Shown in pieces: positions 1 through 9,075 of a stretch of DNA of 64,000 nucleotides (positions are counted from its first letter, which is position 1; each line of letters opens with the position of its first letter). The notes under the pieces were generated by a model. That model was not told the origin of the DNA and searched no databases. It worked only from the letters and a program-made list of their open reading frames with translations. A program made the translations under genes and the position numbers. This stretch comes from Nostoc sp. S4 (GTDB taxonomy: Bacteria > Cyanobacteriota > Cyanobacteriia > Cyanobacteriales > Nostocaceae). The stretch spans positions 186,001 to 250,000 of the forward strand of contig JAQYWR010000004.1 in the NCBI GenBank assembly GCA_029379225.1, read 5' to 3'.

Positions 1-1767
1 CAAAATTCCAAATCCAAAATTGCCTTTGTAGAAACTAGTAAAATAGTCTTGGAGTGTAATAGCTGCTTGACCAGTAAATTCAAACCATTGATAATGGTTA
101 ATATTTGGATCGATAGAAACTGAAGAGTAGCTAAGAGAACAGAAACGCTTTTTTTGCCTGCAAGAGTTTGATTATCTAGCTTGACCGCAGCAACGTAGCT
201 AGTAATAATGACAACGTTCTGTGTGTTGATAAATGTCATAGCCAGTTTCAACGTCCAGGATAATACATTCTATGGGATTCGACCCAGAAAAGTTGACAAG
301 TTCGTTACAGAAAACATCACCTTTAATCTGAATTTATGTCATATAAAAAAGTAATAAAACTTTCAGCAGGTGATTGCCAAGCAGTTAGATTTAGTTATTT
401 TTCCTCGAAATCTTAATTAAATAACTAATTTACCTCACAAGTTTTAAACGTTGAATTAATAAAAACAATAGCATACTTTATATAAACTAAATGATTACTT
501 TAAACTTTTTTTATATACAAATAGGTTATTTTTGATATGTATTTTGTCGAATATACTATATTTTAGTATAATTAGAGACTTATAAAATATCTAAATAATA
601 AAACTCTCTATAACTGAAAGAGAAGTTACCTCTAAAAATAACAGTATTAATTTGTTTATTATTAAGTAACGATGATATGAATAAATGGAATGAGTACAAG
701 GATTTTTTAGGAAAATCTCATAATTCAACTAATGTTTTTGATGATTTTTTAATATAGATGTAAATAAAAAATAAAATAGTTCTTTAAAGAGCAATTGTTA
801 ATTTTGAGTATGTTGCACAGTAAACATAATTATGACTACACCAGGCGGAAGTTAACGGCTTATTTAAATCAAGGAGAGGATAATCGTAGGTTGGGGGTCG
901 GATTATTTGCTGGCTTGTTGTAGGGAAGGAGTAAAAGTCAGGAAACGCTAAGAGCGTAGTGGCTCACCAATTTAGGCAGCTATTAACTAGATACAGTATG
1001 ATATAAGCGATCGCCCGATCTAACTGATTAGTACAATCAAATTAGAATATTCTTAGCAAAATTGATGATAATGTCTGATATTACACAACATTACTAACAA
1101 TAAGTTGTTAATACTTTTGTAGCCTTATTACTATTTACTGATGCTGAAAAGCTTGATAGTTAAGCTGATTGTAGTGTATACCTACGATGATTAGAACTTA
1201 AGATGATAAATATTCTGGTGATAGAATCAAGATTTCTGCCCAGTCAAATGGTTGACAAACAAAAAAGTTTTCGGCATACTTAAAAGCAAGCTCATGCAAG
1301 TTTTTTGAGTTTATTTATCGGCGCTTCATTATTCTTGAAAGTAAAATTTTCTGGTTAGCGCTATTGTATTTTACGCTACTAGATTTGAGGACAAATAACG
1401 ATATAACTAAAGAAGCTTTCAAGTAACACAACCATAATAATTCAGAATTCAGAAGGAGGCAGTACAGTTTTGGGTCTTTCTAAGTAAAGCAACTGCCGTT
1501 GAGAATAGTTAAAGAATCAGTAAAACATTTGATTAATCAATATACCAATCATCCGAAACTCTTTCTAAATTCTGAATTTTGACTCCTGAGTTTTGAATTC
1601 ATCTTCCTAAAACAATTCATATAAAACCACTTAGACCTATCTGCCTAGTTAGGGTAACAGCATCAATAAGAAGAAAAGCCCTCTAAAGTTAATTGGTGGA
1701 AGAGTCTATTGTTATCGACTGAATATAGCCGTCAGAGCTATCCCCTAGTAAAAATTGGAATGAAAAT
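1..1767. other. Long gene-free AT-rich region
   Basis: No convincing gene is visible on either strand. The first 300 bases on the minus strand contain short coding-looking stretches broken by stops, possibly a decayed gene I cannot name. A coding-looking stretch also lies at about 840-990 on the plus strand and is likewise broken by stops. 1437-1620 carries repeats of the type TTCTGAATT/AATTCAGAA common between Nostocales genes. The last few hundred bases presumably hold the promoter of the hgdB-like gene, but I could not fix one. Confidence 0.6.
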
Positions 1768-2976
1768 ATGGCAGTAAATAAAGAAAGCCGATTATTCACA
1801 AAACCTACAGGTCGATCGCAAGTAATTTTAGCAACTTCGCTGGCGTTAGCGGCCGGATTAATCAGTTTATATAGTTTGGCAGCGTTTTGGCCGAAAGCTA
1901 AAGTTGAAACACAAGTAGCGAATCCTCCGAAAGTTGCTACCCCGGTAAAACTTGCTGTCACCGCCTTAGGACGTTTGCAACCAGACGGTGAAGTTACTTC
2001 CTTGAATGCTCCCAACGCTAATAACGGTGTGCGAGTCGAAAAACTGTTAGTTAAAGAAGGAGATACAGTTAAAGCTGGGCAAATATTGGCATATCTAGAA
2101 ACCTATGGCCGCGCTAAAACAGCTTTGCAACAGGCTGTAGACCAACTGCAAGTTAGTAAAGCTAAATTAGCACAGGTGAGGTCTGGAGGGAAAACCGGAG
2201 ACATCGATGCTCAAAAAGCAGCGATCGCCGGTTTAGAGTCACAATATAAAGGAGACATTGCTACCCAAGACGCGTCAATTGCCCGCGTGCAGGCTCAGGT
2301 AAACAATGCTCAAGCCGAGAACGATCGCTATCAGCAATTATATAAACAAGGTGCGATCGCAGCTTCGGTAGCAGACAGCAAAACGTTGCAACTCAACACT
2401 ACACAACAGCAACTTACAGAAGCTCAAGCTACCAAGCAACGTACCCAAGACACATACCAAGAACAACTCAAGCAAGCACAAGCCCAACTCAAAAGTATTA
2501 GCGAAGTCCGTGGCGTAGATGTTCAAGTCGCACAAACTGAAGTCAACAGTGCAACGACTTCCGTTCAACAAGCAAAAGCAGACTTGGATTTAAGTTACAT
2601 TAAATCTCCCATCAATGGCAAAATATTGAAAATTCACGCCAAAACCGGAGAAGTAATCAGCACTAACACAGGATTTGCTGAGATAGGTAAGACATCACAA
2701 ATGTATGTGATTGCAGAGGTGTATCAAACCGACGTTCAGAAAGTGCGTGTCGGACAAAAAGCCACCATCACCAGCACTGCATTTCCTGGAACATTAAAGG
2801 GAACTGTCAAAGAAATTGGTTGGCAAGTTGACAAACAAAGCATCTTCAGCCTCAATCCCAGCTCAGATACAGACCGCAGAATAGTTGAAGTAAAAATCTC
2901 TATTGATAATCCTGCAGATAGTAAACGAGTGGCTCGTTTTACTAACTTACAAGTGGATGTTGCCATTCATATTTAG
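1768..2976 (+). CDS. hgdB: DevB/HgdB-type membrane fusion protein of an ABC exporter
   Basis: This 402-residue HlyD-family adaptor links an inner-membrane ABC permease to TolC. It has one N-terminal membrane helix (about residues 19-41). A biotinyl-lipoyl-like half follows (VRVEKLLVKEGDTVKAGQIL). A long Gln/Ala-rich coiled coil spans about residues 110-270, and a beta-barrel region (LSYIKSPINGKILKI) completes the fold. ATG 1768 is the first in-frame start before the membrane helix. The permease gene starts 80 bases downstream and a sugar epimerase gene follows. In Anabaena the order hgdB-hgdC-hgdA, without an ATPase gene, is known for heterocyst glycolipid layer formation. The paralogue devB is the alternative, but devB is normally followed by devC and devA. 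Confidence 0.8.
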   Translation: MAVNKESRLFTKPTGRSQVILATSLALAAGLISLYSLAAFWPKAKVETQVANPPKVATPVKLAVTALGRLQPDGEVTSLNAPNANNGVRVEKLLVKEGDTVKAGQILAYLETYGRAKTALQQAVDQLQVSKAKLAQVRSGGKTGDIDAQKAAIAGLESQYKGDIATQDASIARVQAQVNNAQAENDRYQQLYKQGAIAASVADSKTLQLNTTQQQLTEAQATKQRTQDTYQEQLKQAQAQLKSISEVRGVDVQVAQTEVNSATTSVQQAKADLDLSYIKSPINGKILKIHAKTGEVISTNTGFAEIGKTSQMYVIAEVYQTDVQKVRVGQKATITSTAFPGTLKGTVKEIGWQVDKQSIFSLNPSSDTDRRIVEVKISIDNPADSKRVARFTNLQVDVAIHI

Positions 2977-3000
2977 TCAGAGCATTGGGCATTGGTAATT

Positions 3001-3050
3001 ATGTTAATGACTAATGACCAATGACTAATGACTAACAACAAACAACAAAT
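3001..3050 (+). repeat. Degenerate short tandem repeats (ATGACTA type)
   Basis: Overlapping copies of ATGACTA/ATGACCA followed by AACAACAA fill the spacer between the hgdB-like and hgdC-like genes. This is the heptamer type of short tandem repeat common in Nostocales. A similar run lies at 36163-36210. It probably has no function of its own. Confidence 0.6.
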
Positions 3051-3056
3051 AAATCC

Positions 3057-4235
3057 ATGAATTTTAAAATTCCTTTAGCATGGCTACAGCTAGCCCAGCA
3101 AAAAGTTCGTTTATTAGTAGCTGTTGCTGGGATTGCTTTTATTGTACTGCTGATGTTTGTGCAACTTGGTTTTCAAGATGCTCTTTATTCTAGTGCAACC
3201 GCAGTGCATCAAAATCTCAAAGGAGATTTATTTTTAGTTAGTTCACAATATAAATCTTTGACCTCAAATCAAAGCTTTTCAAGGACTCGTTTATATCAAG
3301 CTTTGGGATTTAATGGCGTAGAGTCAGTTAGCCCAATGTATTTACAATTTGCCAAACTAAAAAATCCAGTAACTGGTGAGAAATATTCAATATATGTTAT
3401 TGGTTTCGACCCAGGTAAACCTGTGATGAATATTGCAGAAATTGAGCAAAATTTAGATAAACTCAAAATACCGGATGTCATGCTTTTTGACAGAAGTTCT
3501 CGCCCAGAGTTTGGACCAATAGCTCAAAAATTTGATGCCGGAGATATAGACCAAACAATTGAAATATTTCCCTTTAATTCATTAATTGGCTATAAAGTAA
3601 GGATTGGTGGCTTATTCAGTTTGGGGCCTTCCTTTGGGGTCGATGGTAACTTAGTTGTCAGTGACTCAACTTTCCTGAGGATAAATCCCAATACTCGTCC
3701 AGCAGATATGATAGATGTTGGTTTGATTACCCTCAAACTCGGTACTGATGCACAAGCAGTGTTAAAAGATTTGCAGGCAAGTTTGCCAAATGATGTGCTG
3801 ATTTTTACACGTCAAGGCTTTATTGATTTTGAGAAGAAATATTGGTCTGCCAGAACACCTATTGGTTTTATACTTAATTTAATGTTGACAATGGCTTCTG
3901 TTGTTGGTGTAGTGATTGTCTATCAAATTCTTTACAGCAATATTGCTACACAGTTCATTGCTTATGCCACATTAAAAGCCATAGGTTATCCCAATACATA
4001 TCTGTTGAATGTGGTATTTCAACAAGCTTTAATCTTAGCAATTTTAGGTTATATTCCCGGCTTTTTGACTTCTGTCTTATTATACGATTTTGCAATGGAA
4101 GCAACTAAATTACCAATTGTTATGACCATTAATAATGCAGTACTAGTCTTAACATCAACAATTTTAATGTGTATAACTTCCGGAGGACTAGCTATCAATA
4201 AACTCCGCTTGGCAGACCCAGGAGAAATTTTCTAA
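3057..4235 (+). CDS. hgdC: DevC/HgdC-type ABC exporter permease
   Basis: This is a 392-residue permease of the FtsX/MacB fold. One N-terminal helix (about residues 18-40, VAVAGIAFIVLLMFVQLGF) is followed by a large periplasmic domain (about 45-270). Three further helices lie between about 270 and 380. The segment LAWLQLAQQKVRLLVAVAGIAF and the end LRLADPGEIF are typical of cyanobacterial DevC proteins. It would work with the preceding fusion protein and TolC to export an envelope glycolipid. The ATPase (DevA-type) that must energise it is not encoded next to it, so it is presumably supplied from elsewhere, as known for hgdBC in Anabaena. Confidence 0.8.
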   Translation: MNFKIPLAWLQLAQQKVRLLVAVAGIAFIVLLMFVQLGFQDALYSSATAVHQNLKGDLFLVSSQYKSLTSNQSFSRTRLYQALGFNGVESVSPMYLQFAKLKNPVTGEKYSIYVIGFDPGKPVMNIAEIEQNLDKLKIPDVMLFDRSSRPEFGPIAQKFDAGDIDQTIEIFPFNSLIGYKVRIGGLFSLGPSFGVDGNLVVSDSTFLRINPNTRPADMIDVGLITLKLGTDAQAVLKDLQASLPNDVLIFTRQGFIDFEKKYWSARTPIGFILNLMLTMASVVGVVIVYQILYSNIATQFIAYATLKAIGYPNTYLLNVVFQQALILAILGYIPGFLTSVLLYDFAMEATKLPIVMTINNAVLVLTSTILMCITSGGLAINKLRLADPGEIF

Positions 4236-4244
4236 CACTCCCTT

Positions 4245-4392
4245 TCTCTCTGCGCTCACCGTACCCCTACGGGGAAGCAAGCTACGCGTAGCGTCTCCGA
4301 TAGGAGAAGTTTTGATGCCTTCAGCAAGCCGCCCTCCGGGCGTCTACGGCAAAAGCCGCCGCTCAAACTTCTCTCTGCGCCTCTGCGTGAGA
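4245..4392. repeat. Palindrome-rich interspersed repeat between hgdC and hgdA
   Basis: The spacer contains CGTACCCCTACGGGG, AGCTACGCGTAGCGT and GCCCTCCGGGC palindromes, which recur between genes in Nostoc relatives. The phrase CTCTCTGCGC occurs at both ends (about 4250 and 4374). This looks as if the palindromic block had inserted into an older CTCTGCG-type repeat. It interrupts the presumed hgdBCA operon spacing. Confidence 0.6.
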
Positions 4393-4426
4393 TAAAACCC
4401 AAAATTCAAAGTATAACTTATACTAT

Positions 4427-5428
4427 ATGAACCTGAAAAATAAAACTCTCCTGATTACCGGAATTAATGAATTTGTTGGCTTGCGTGCAGCCGAGTTAGC
4501 CATAGCCCAGGGGATGAAAGTTCGTGGTTTGCAAAGTTCTACAGAGAACCAAAAAGCACAAAATTTAGGTGTTGAAGTGATTACTGGTAGTATCACCGAT
4601 TCTACTATTGCCCAAAAAGCTTGTCAGGGAGTAGATATCGTTTTACATACAGAGCAAATTGCTCAAGAAGCTGGTTCAATTAATCATTTTCGTGATATCA
4701 ATGTTGGTGGTACTGTTAACATTGCTAAAGCTGCTAAGCAAGCAGGTATTAAGACTTTTGTACATCTCTCTAGTGTAATGGTTTACGGTTTTAACTATCC
4801 TGATGGTATTACAGAAACCGGGCTGCTTTCGGGCGAAAATAATCCTTATTGTCAAACGAAAATAGAAGCAGAAACAGCACTTTTAGAATTAAATACTCCG
4901 CCAGATTTTGGCATTATTATTATTCGAGGCGGTGATATTTACGGTCCTGGAAGTATTCCTTGGATTGTCAAACCAATTTTGATGATGCGCCAAAAATTAT
5001 TCGCCTATGCCAATGATGGTAAAGGAGTAATTAATCATGTATATGTAGATAACTTGATTGATGGCATCTTTCTAGCGATAGAAAAACAGACTTACGGAGA
5101 AATATTTAATATTACCGATGGACAACAAACGTCTTGGAAAGAGTATTTTATGCGCTTAGCAGCAATGGAAAGTTTGCCAGCACCTCTTTCATTACCAAAG
5201 GATGAAATCAAATTGTTTCTCAAGCTACGCGCTCAAGGACAAAAACTTTTTCGCAAAAAAGCCGATATTTTACCGGAATCTGTAGATTTTATGACTCGTC
5301 CCTACGCTTGTTCTATTGCCAAGGCCCAAAGCCTGTTAAATTATAAGCCAACAATTGACTTAGAAGAAGGTATGCAGCGTACACATGAATGGCTGCAAAA
5401 AACGGATATCCAAAATTTAATGAAATAA
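4427..5428 (+). CDS. hgdA: NAD-dependent sugar epimerase/dehydratase (HgdA-like)
   Basis: This is a 333-residue extended short-chain dehydrogenase. The N-terminal Rossmann motif is relaxed (LLITGINEFVGLRAAELA in place of TGxxGxxG). The catalytic pair is Y-x3-K in NPYCQTKIEAE, preceded by the Ser-containing strand VHLSSVMVYG. It probably acts on a nucleotide sugar such as UDP-glucose/galactose. In Anabaena, HgdA is a UDP-galactose 4-epimerase homologue needed for the correct heterocyst glycolipid layer. Its position directly after hgdB and hgdC fits that role. The 191-base spacer upstream is filled by palindromic repeats, so it may have its own promoter. The substrate cannot be read from the sequence. 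Confidence 0.75.
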   Translation: MNLKNKTLLITGINEFVGLRAAELAIAQGMKVRGLQSSTENQKAQNLGVEVITGSITDSTIAQKACQGVDIVLHTEQIAQEAGSINHFRDINVGGTVNIAKAAKQAGIKTFVHLSSVMVYGFNYPDGITETGLLSGENNPYCQTKIEAETALLELNTPPDFGIIIIRGGDIYGPGSIPWIVKPILMMRQKLFAYANDGKGVINHVYVDNLIDGIFLAIEKQTYGEIFNITDGQQTSWKEYFMRLAAMESLPAPLSLPKDEIKLFLKLRAQGQKLFRKKADILPESVDFMTRPYACSIAKAQSLLNYKPTIDLEEGMQRTHEWLQKTDIQNLMK

Positions 5429-5695
5429 CATCCTCTTAGGAGTGGGGAGTTATAGCAATCCTTGCAGGAGAAACTAAAAATATCAGTGGTGGCTGCTGAC
5501 TGTTAATAGAAGTAATCTTTTACAAATGATTTAGGACTGCTATAGCTTACTGATTTCCTCGAAATTACTCAGTTTTGGTATCAAATTCTTCCGAGATCGT
5601 AATTCTGATTTTTGACTTTTGATGTTGCATTTGACTAACAATTAACTGCAATTCTGCCTAAAATAATTCAGAGATTGTGTAAACACTTGTTTAAT

Positions 5696-6694
5696 ATGAG
5701 TAACAATCAGCCACGATTGAGCATTGGATTACCTGTATACAATGGGGAAAAATTTCTGCGACTAGCCATAGATTCACTCTTGGCTCAAACCTTTGAAGAT
5801 TTTGAATTAATTATTTCAGATAATGCATCTACAGATAAAACTGAAGAAATTTGTAGAGCATACGCCAAGCAAGACCAACGTATTCGTTACTACCGCAATG
5901 ACTATAATATTGGTTGCGCTCGTAACTTTAATCGTGTTTTTGAATTGTCTTCGGGTGAGTATTTTAAATGGGCAGCCTATGACGACTTACACGCTCCTGA
6001 TTTTATCAGTAAATGTGTTGAGGTACTTGATAAAGACCCTACGATTATTTTGTGCCATACTCAGGTATATTTTATTGATGAACAGGGAAAATTTCTTCAA
6101 AATTACGATATTAAACTCAAGGCAGATTCTCTCAAACCACAAGCTCGCTTTGACGAATTACTGGCTAAACATTTATGTTATCAGTGCTATGGGGTAATTC
6201 GTACTAGCGCTCTAAAAAAGATACCACCTATGGGTGGTTACGGCAATGCAGATGGAATTTTATTGTTAAGGCTTGGTCTTCTGGGTAGGTTTTATGAAAT
6301 TCCAGAATACTTGTTCTTTGCTAGAAGCCATCCGCAACAATCAATGAGTATGTTCTTTCCTAATTACTTATCATTGACAAACAACAATCAAGCATCATCA
6401 TTGAGTGTGTTACCTGATTTTTATGCATATACAGTGTGGTTTGATTCAGCAAAGAAAGGAAAGATTTTATTACCACATTGGAGAATATTATGGGAGTATA
6501 TTCTCTCAATCTGGTATAATCCCCTAAGTTTGTATGAGCGGTTATGTTGTCATAGAAGTTTATACCAGAAATTAAAAGGCAGAGAATATCTGTTAGTCAA
6601 AGATTTACTTAAAGTGTTGCAAATGTTTGTAATAAATTGGCAAAAAGCATTCTTTTCAAAACAGAAAGCCACACTTGGAAATCCTCAGTTCTGA
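5696..6694 (+). CDS. Family 2 glycosyltransferase
   Basis: The N-terminus PRLSIGLPVYNGEKFLRLAIDSLLAQTFEDFELIISDNASTD carries the GT-A nucleotide-sugar site. AAYDDLHAPDF supplies the Asp-rich metal site. There is no membrane segment in the N-terminal half; the C-terminal third is rich in aromatic residues and may contact the membrane. I chose ATG 5696 (MSNNQPRLS, 332 residues) over an upstream ATG at 5675, because the seven extra residues are not typical of the family. It lies between the hgdA-like and hglT-like genes, so it may help decorate a heterocyst or exopolysaccharide glycoconjugate. The sugar and acceptor are unknown. Confidence 0.8.
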   Translation: MSNNQPRLSIGLPVYNGEKFLRLAIDSLLAQTFEDFELIISDNASTDKTEEICRAYAKQDQRIRYYRNDYNIGCARNFNRVFELSSGEYFKWAAYDDLHAPDFISKCVEVLDKDPTIILCHTQVYFIDEQGKFLQNYDIKLKADSLKPQARFDELLAKHLCYQCYGVIRTSALKKIPPMGGYGNADGILLLRLGLLGRFYEIPEYLFFARSHPQQSMSMFFPNYLSLTNNNQASSLSVLPDFYAYTVWFDSAKKGKILLPHWRILWEYILSIWYNPLSLYERLCCHRSLYQKLKGREYLLVKDLLKVLQMFVINWQKAFFSKQKATLGNPQF

Positions 6695-6896
6695 TACCTG
6701 ACTTCTACTGTAAAGCTCACTGGCAATGTTTACAATGGGCTAGACCTAGACAGTTTTTTCTCAATGTTTAAAGTCAATACAGCTCAGAATTTATTGGCAT
6801 TGATTTTGGCATGTAGAGACATAAAAGTTTTGCATCTATACATCTGGACTGAATTGACCGATATTGTGTCAAAATTCCCTATTTCATCGCAAAATT

Positions 6897-7364
6897 ATGC
6901 TGAAACTATCCCAATTACCTTACTTTTTGCTTGCTAGTTTACTAAGCATTAGCTTTGTAAAAACAGTAAACGCTGAACCAACTGCAAAACTTACTGTTGT
7001 AGTTAATGGAATCGATCACCAAAAAGGCGAGATTTGCTTCCGAGTTTTCGGAGGTGAAAAAGGATTCCCGATGAATAATACTAGTGAAGTTCAAAGTGGC
7101 TGCGCTAAGATTACAGGCACTTCTGTAAAAAAAGAATTTTCTGGTTTAAAACCAGGAACATATGCTGTTGCTGTAGTTGACGATCAAAATGGCGATCGCA
7201 AACTCAATAAAGACTTTTTCGGTATTCCCACAGAAGGTTTTGGTATTTCTAAAAATCCAACTGTGTCAATACAAACAGGCACACCTAAGTTTCGTGATGC
7301 CAGTTTTGTAGTCAACAAAAATACCACTGTCAACATTAAGATGAAATACTCGCTGGATTCTTAA
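6897..7364 (+). CDS. DUF2141 secreted protein
   Basis: This is a 155-residue protein with a signal peptide (MLKLSQLPYFLLASLLSISF, cleavage probably after VNA). The mature part is a beta-sandwich of the DUF2141 family. It includes VVNGIDHQKGEICFRVFGGEKGFP and the FSGLKPGTYAVAVVDDQNGDRKLNKDFFGIPTEGFG block that marks this family; the D-x-N-x-D run may bind calcium. The start is ATG 6897. A TTG at 6864 would add 11 residues ahead of the signal peptide and is less likely. DUF2141 genes often neighbour envelope polysaccharide genes in cyanobacteria. Function is unknown. Confidence 0.8.
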   Translation: MLKLSQLPYFLLASLLSISFVKTVNAEPTAKLTVVVNGIDHQKGEICFRVFGGEKGFPMNNTSEVQSGCAKITGTSVKKEFSGLKPGTYAVAVVDDQNGDRKLNKDFFGIPTEGFGISKNPTVSIQTGTPKFRDASFVVNKNTTVNIKMKYSLDS

Positions 7365-7373
7365 GTGAAAAGG

Positions 7374-7460
7374 GGAGTAAGGAGATAGGAAGATGAGGAG
7401 ATGGGGAGATGGGGAGAGAATTACACTCCATCTCCCCACCACCCCACCACCCCACCCCTC
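7374..7460. repeat. Purine/pyrimidine hairpin repeat before the hglT-like gene
   Basis: GGAGATGGGGAGATGGGGAG (to 7416) faces CTCCATCTCCCC (7426-7437). A CCACCACCCCACC run follows to about 7457. The same type of sequence forms the hairpin after gltX (27580-27710). The hairpin contains an ATG at 7401 that would open the next reading frame, which is why that start was rejected. Confidence 0.65.
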
Positions 7461-7493
7461 TCAATCCTCAATGCCCTATTCCCGGAGAATTTA

Positions 7494-8753
7494 ATGGAAG
7501 ATTTGGCAATATTTCTGTCTAAGTCTTTGATGGGTTGGTTAGTTATTCAGGTGTGTTTAACACTAATCTTTATTTGGTATCTGCGCTCATCTGCAAAAAC
7601 TTTATTGCCAGATGAGCAGTTGCCTAAAACAGCAGTGATTCTTTGCTTGCGGGGAGCCGATCCGTTTTTACCTAGCTGTTTGCGATCGCTCATAAATCAG
7701 AACTACCCACATTATGATTTAAAGCTAATTATTGATAGTCAAGAAGATCCTGCTTGGAAAATTGCCAGTGAAACTATCATCGAGCAGGAAGCAACCAATG
7801 TTCAAATCAGCCCTTTGAGAATAGTACGCAATAATTGTAGTCTCAAATGCAGTTCTTTAGTGCAGGCTGTGCGTGAGTTGGACGATTCCTATAAGGTGGT
7901 TGCTTTAGTAGATGCTGATACTATAGTTCATCGCAATTGGCTGCGAGAATTAGTCAGTCCTTTAGGCGATGCTAATGTCGGTGCAACAACTGGTAACCGT
8001 TGGTATATACCGACAGCTAAGTATTGGGGATCTTTAGTGCGATATATAGGCAATGTATCCACAGTAGTCCAAATGTTTCTCTTCCAAATTCCTTGGGGTG
8101 GAACTTTGGCTGTGAAAACAGAAGTGCTTCACAAAGCAGAACTTTTAGATAAGTGGGCACAAGCTTTAAGCGAAGATTTCATGATTCACGATGTCCTGAA
8201 AATACATGGGTTACAGGTGAAATTTGTACCTTCTTTATTAATAGTTAATCGTGAAGAAACTGATTTAGTCGGTTTACTAGACTCTCTCAAGCGCTTGATA
8301 CTTTGTTCGCGACTGTATCACCCACGTTGGCTGGCTATAGTTAGTGAAGCTGTTTCTAGTATTGTCTTCCCGACTACAGTTGTGATGTTAATTTTAGAGT
8401 CATTGTTAGAGGCTAAATGGGAAGCCGCAACGCTATTGTTTGTTTGCTATGGCGTTTATATTGTAGGATTACTTTTGCTAATGCTCGTCTTAGAATTATG
8501 CATACAGCAAGTAGTTCGCTTAAATGACCAAGCAATAGTCAAACTATCAGCCACTACAATCATTAAAATGTTAATTGGGATTCCGCTAACACAATGGGTT
8601 TATGGATTAGCGATGCTCTCATCTCTGTGGATTTCAACACTTACTTGGCGTGGTGTCAGCTATCGGGTTCGAGGGGCTTGGAATATCCGCCTAGTGGAAT
8701 ATCGCCCTTATCAATGGTTGGATCAGCCTGTTGATAGTAAAGTTTCTCTTTGA
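7494..8753 (+). CDS. hglT: Membrane family 2 glycosyltransferase (HglT-like)
   Basis: This is a 419-residue processive-type glycosyltransferase. An N-terminal membrane helix (about residues 13-33) leads into a GT-A domain with KTAVILCLRGADPFLPSCL, the acidic site ALVDADTIVHRNWL and the later catalytic acid in ALSEDFMIHD. Three or four C-terminal helices follow. ATG 7494 has GGAG seven bases upstream; the earlier ATG at 7401 lies inside a repeat and would add Pro-rich residues. In Anabaena, HglT puts the sugar on the heterocyst glycolipid aglycone and sits near the hgdABC genes. The matching neighbourhood suggests that role here. The general family is certain, the specific name less so. Confidence 0.7.
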   Translation: MEDLAIFLSKSLMGWLVIQVCLTLIFIWYLRSSAKTLLPDEQLPKTAVILCLRGADPFLPSCLRSLINQNYPHYDLKLIIDSQEDPAWKIASETIIEQEATNVQISPLRIVRNNCSLKCSSLVQAVRELDDSYKVVALVDADTIVHRNWLRELVSPLGDANVGATTGNRWYIPTAKYWGSLVRYIGNVSTVVQMFLFQIPWGGTLAVKTEVLHKAELLDKWAQALSEDFMIHDVLKIHGLQVKFVPSLLIVNREETDLVGLLDSLKRLILCSRLYHPRWLAIVSEAVSSIVFPTTVVMLILESLLEAKWEAATLLFVCYGVYIVGLLLLMLVLELCIQQVVRLNDQAIVKLSATTIIKMLIGIPLTQWVYGLAMLSSLWISTLTWRGVSYRVRGAWNIRLVEYRPYQWLDQPVDSKVSL

Positions 8754-9075
8754 AGCGATCGCTAGAAACCGATTTGCTTTGAAGTCTTGTTTTTTGCCTG
8801 CTTGAACTAGGGCATAAAACTTATCAGACTAAACATTCGGTGTTACTGAATTTATCTTACTTTATTTTTAGTAAACTAGATTAACTATACCCTTGTACAA
8901 TACATATCTTTGCCTTATTAAAGGTTTAATAAAATATATTAAGGGGAATTGTGACAGATAAATTTGGAGCTTCTGAGTCAGAATTCAAAATTATGAATTC
9001 TTACTATTCATGAAACATTGCTGCGTAAATTCTAAATCCAAAACCAGCACTTTTGTGAAATAACTGCTTTTTTAT
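8754..9075. other. Intergenic spacer, nothing recognised
   Basis: This is AT-rich sequence with a HIP1-like site at 8756. TTCAAAATT-type repeats lie near 8985. No gene, hairpin terminator or clear promoter is seen. Confidence 0.6.

Noticed and set aside
4236..4426. Missing devA as a deletion
   Set aside because: The spacer has no trace of an ATPase gene, and the same order without ATPase is known for hgdBCA.
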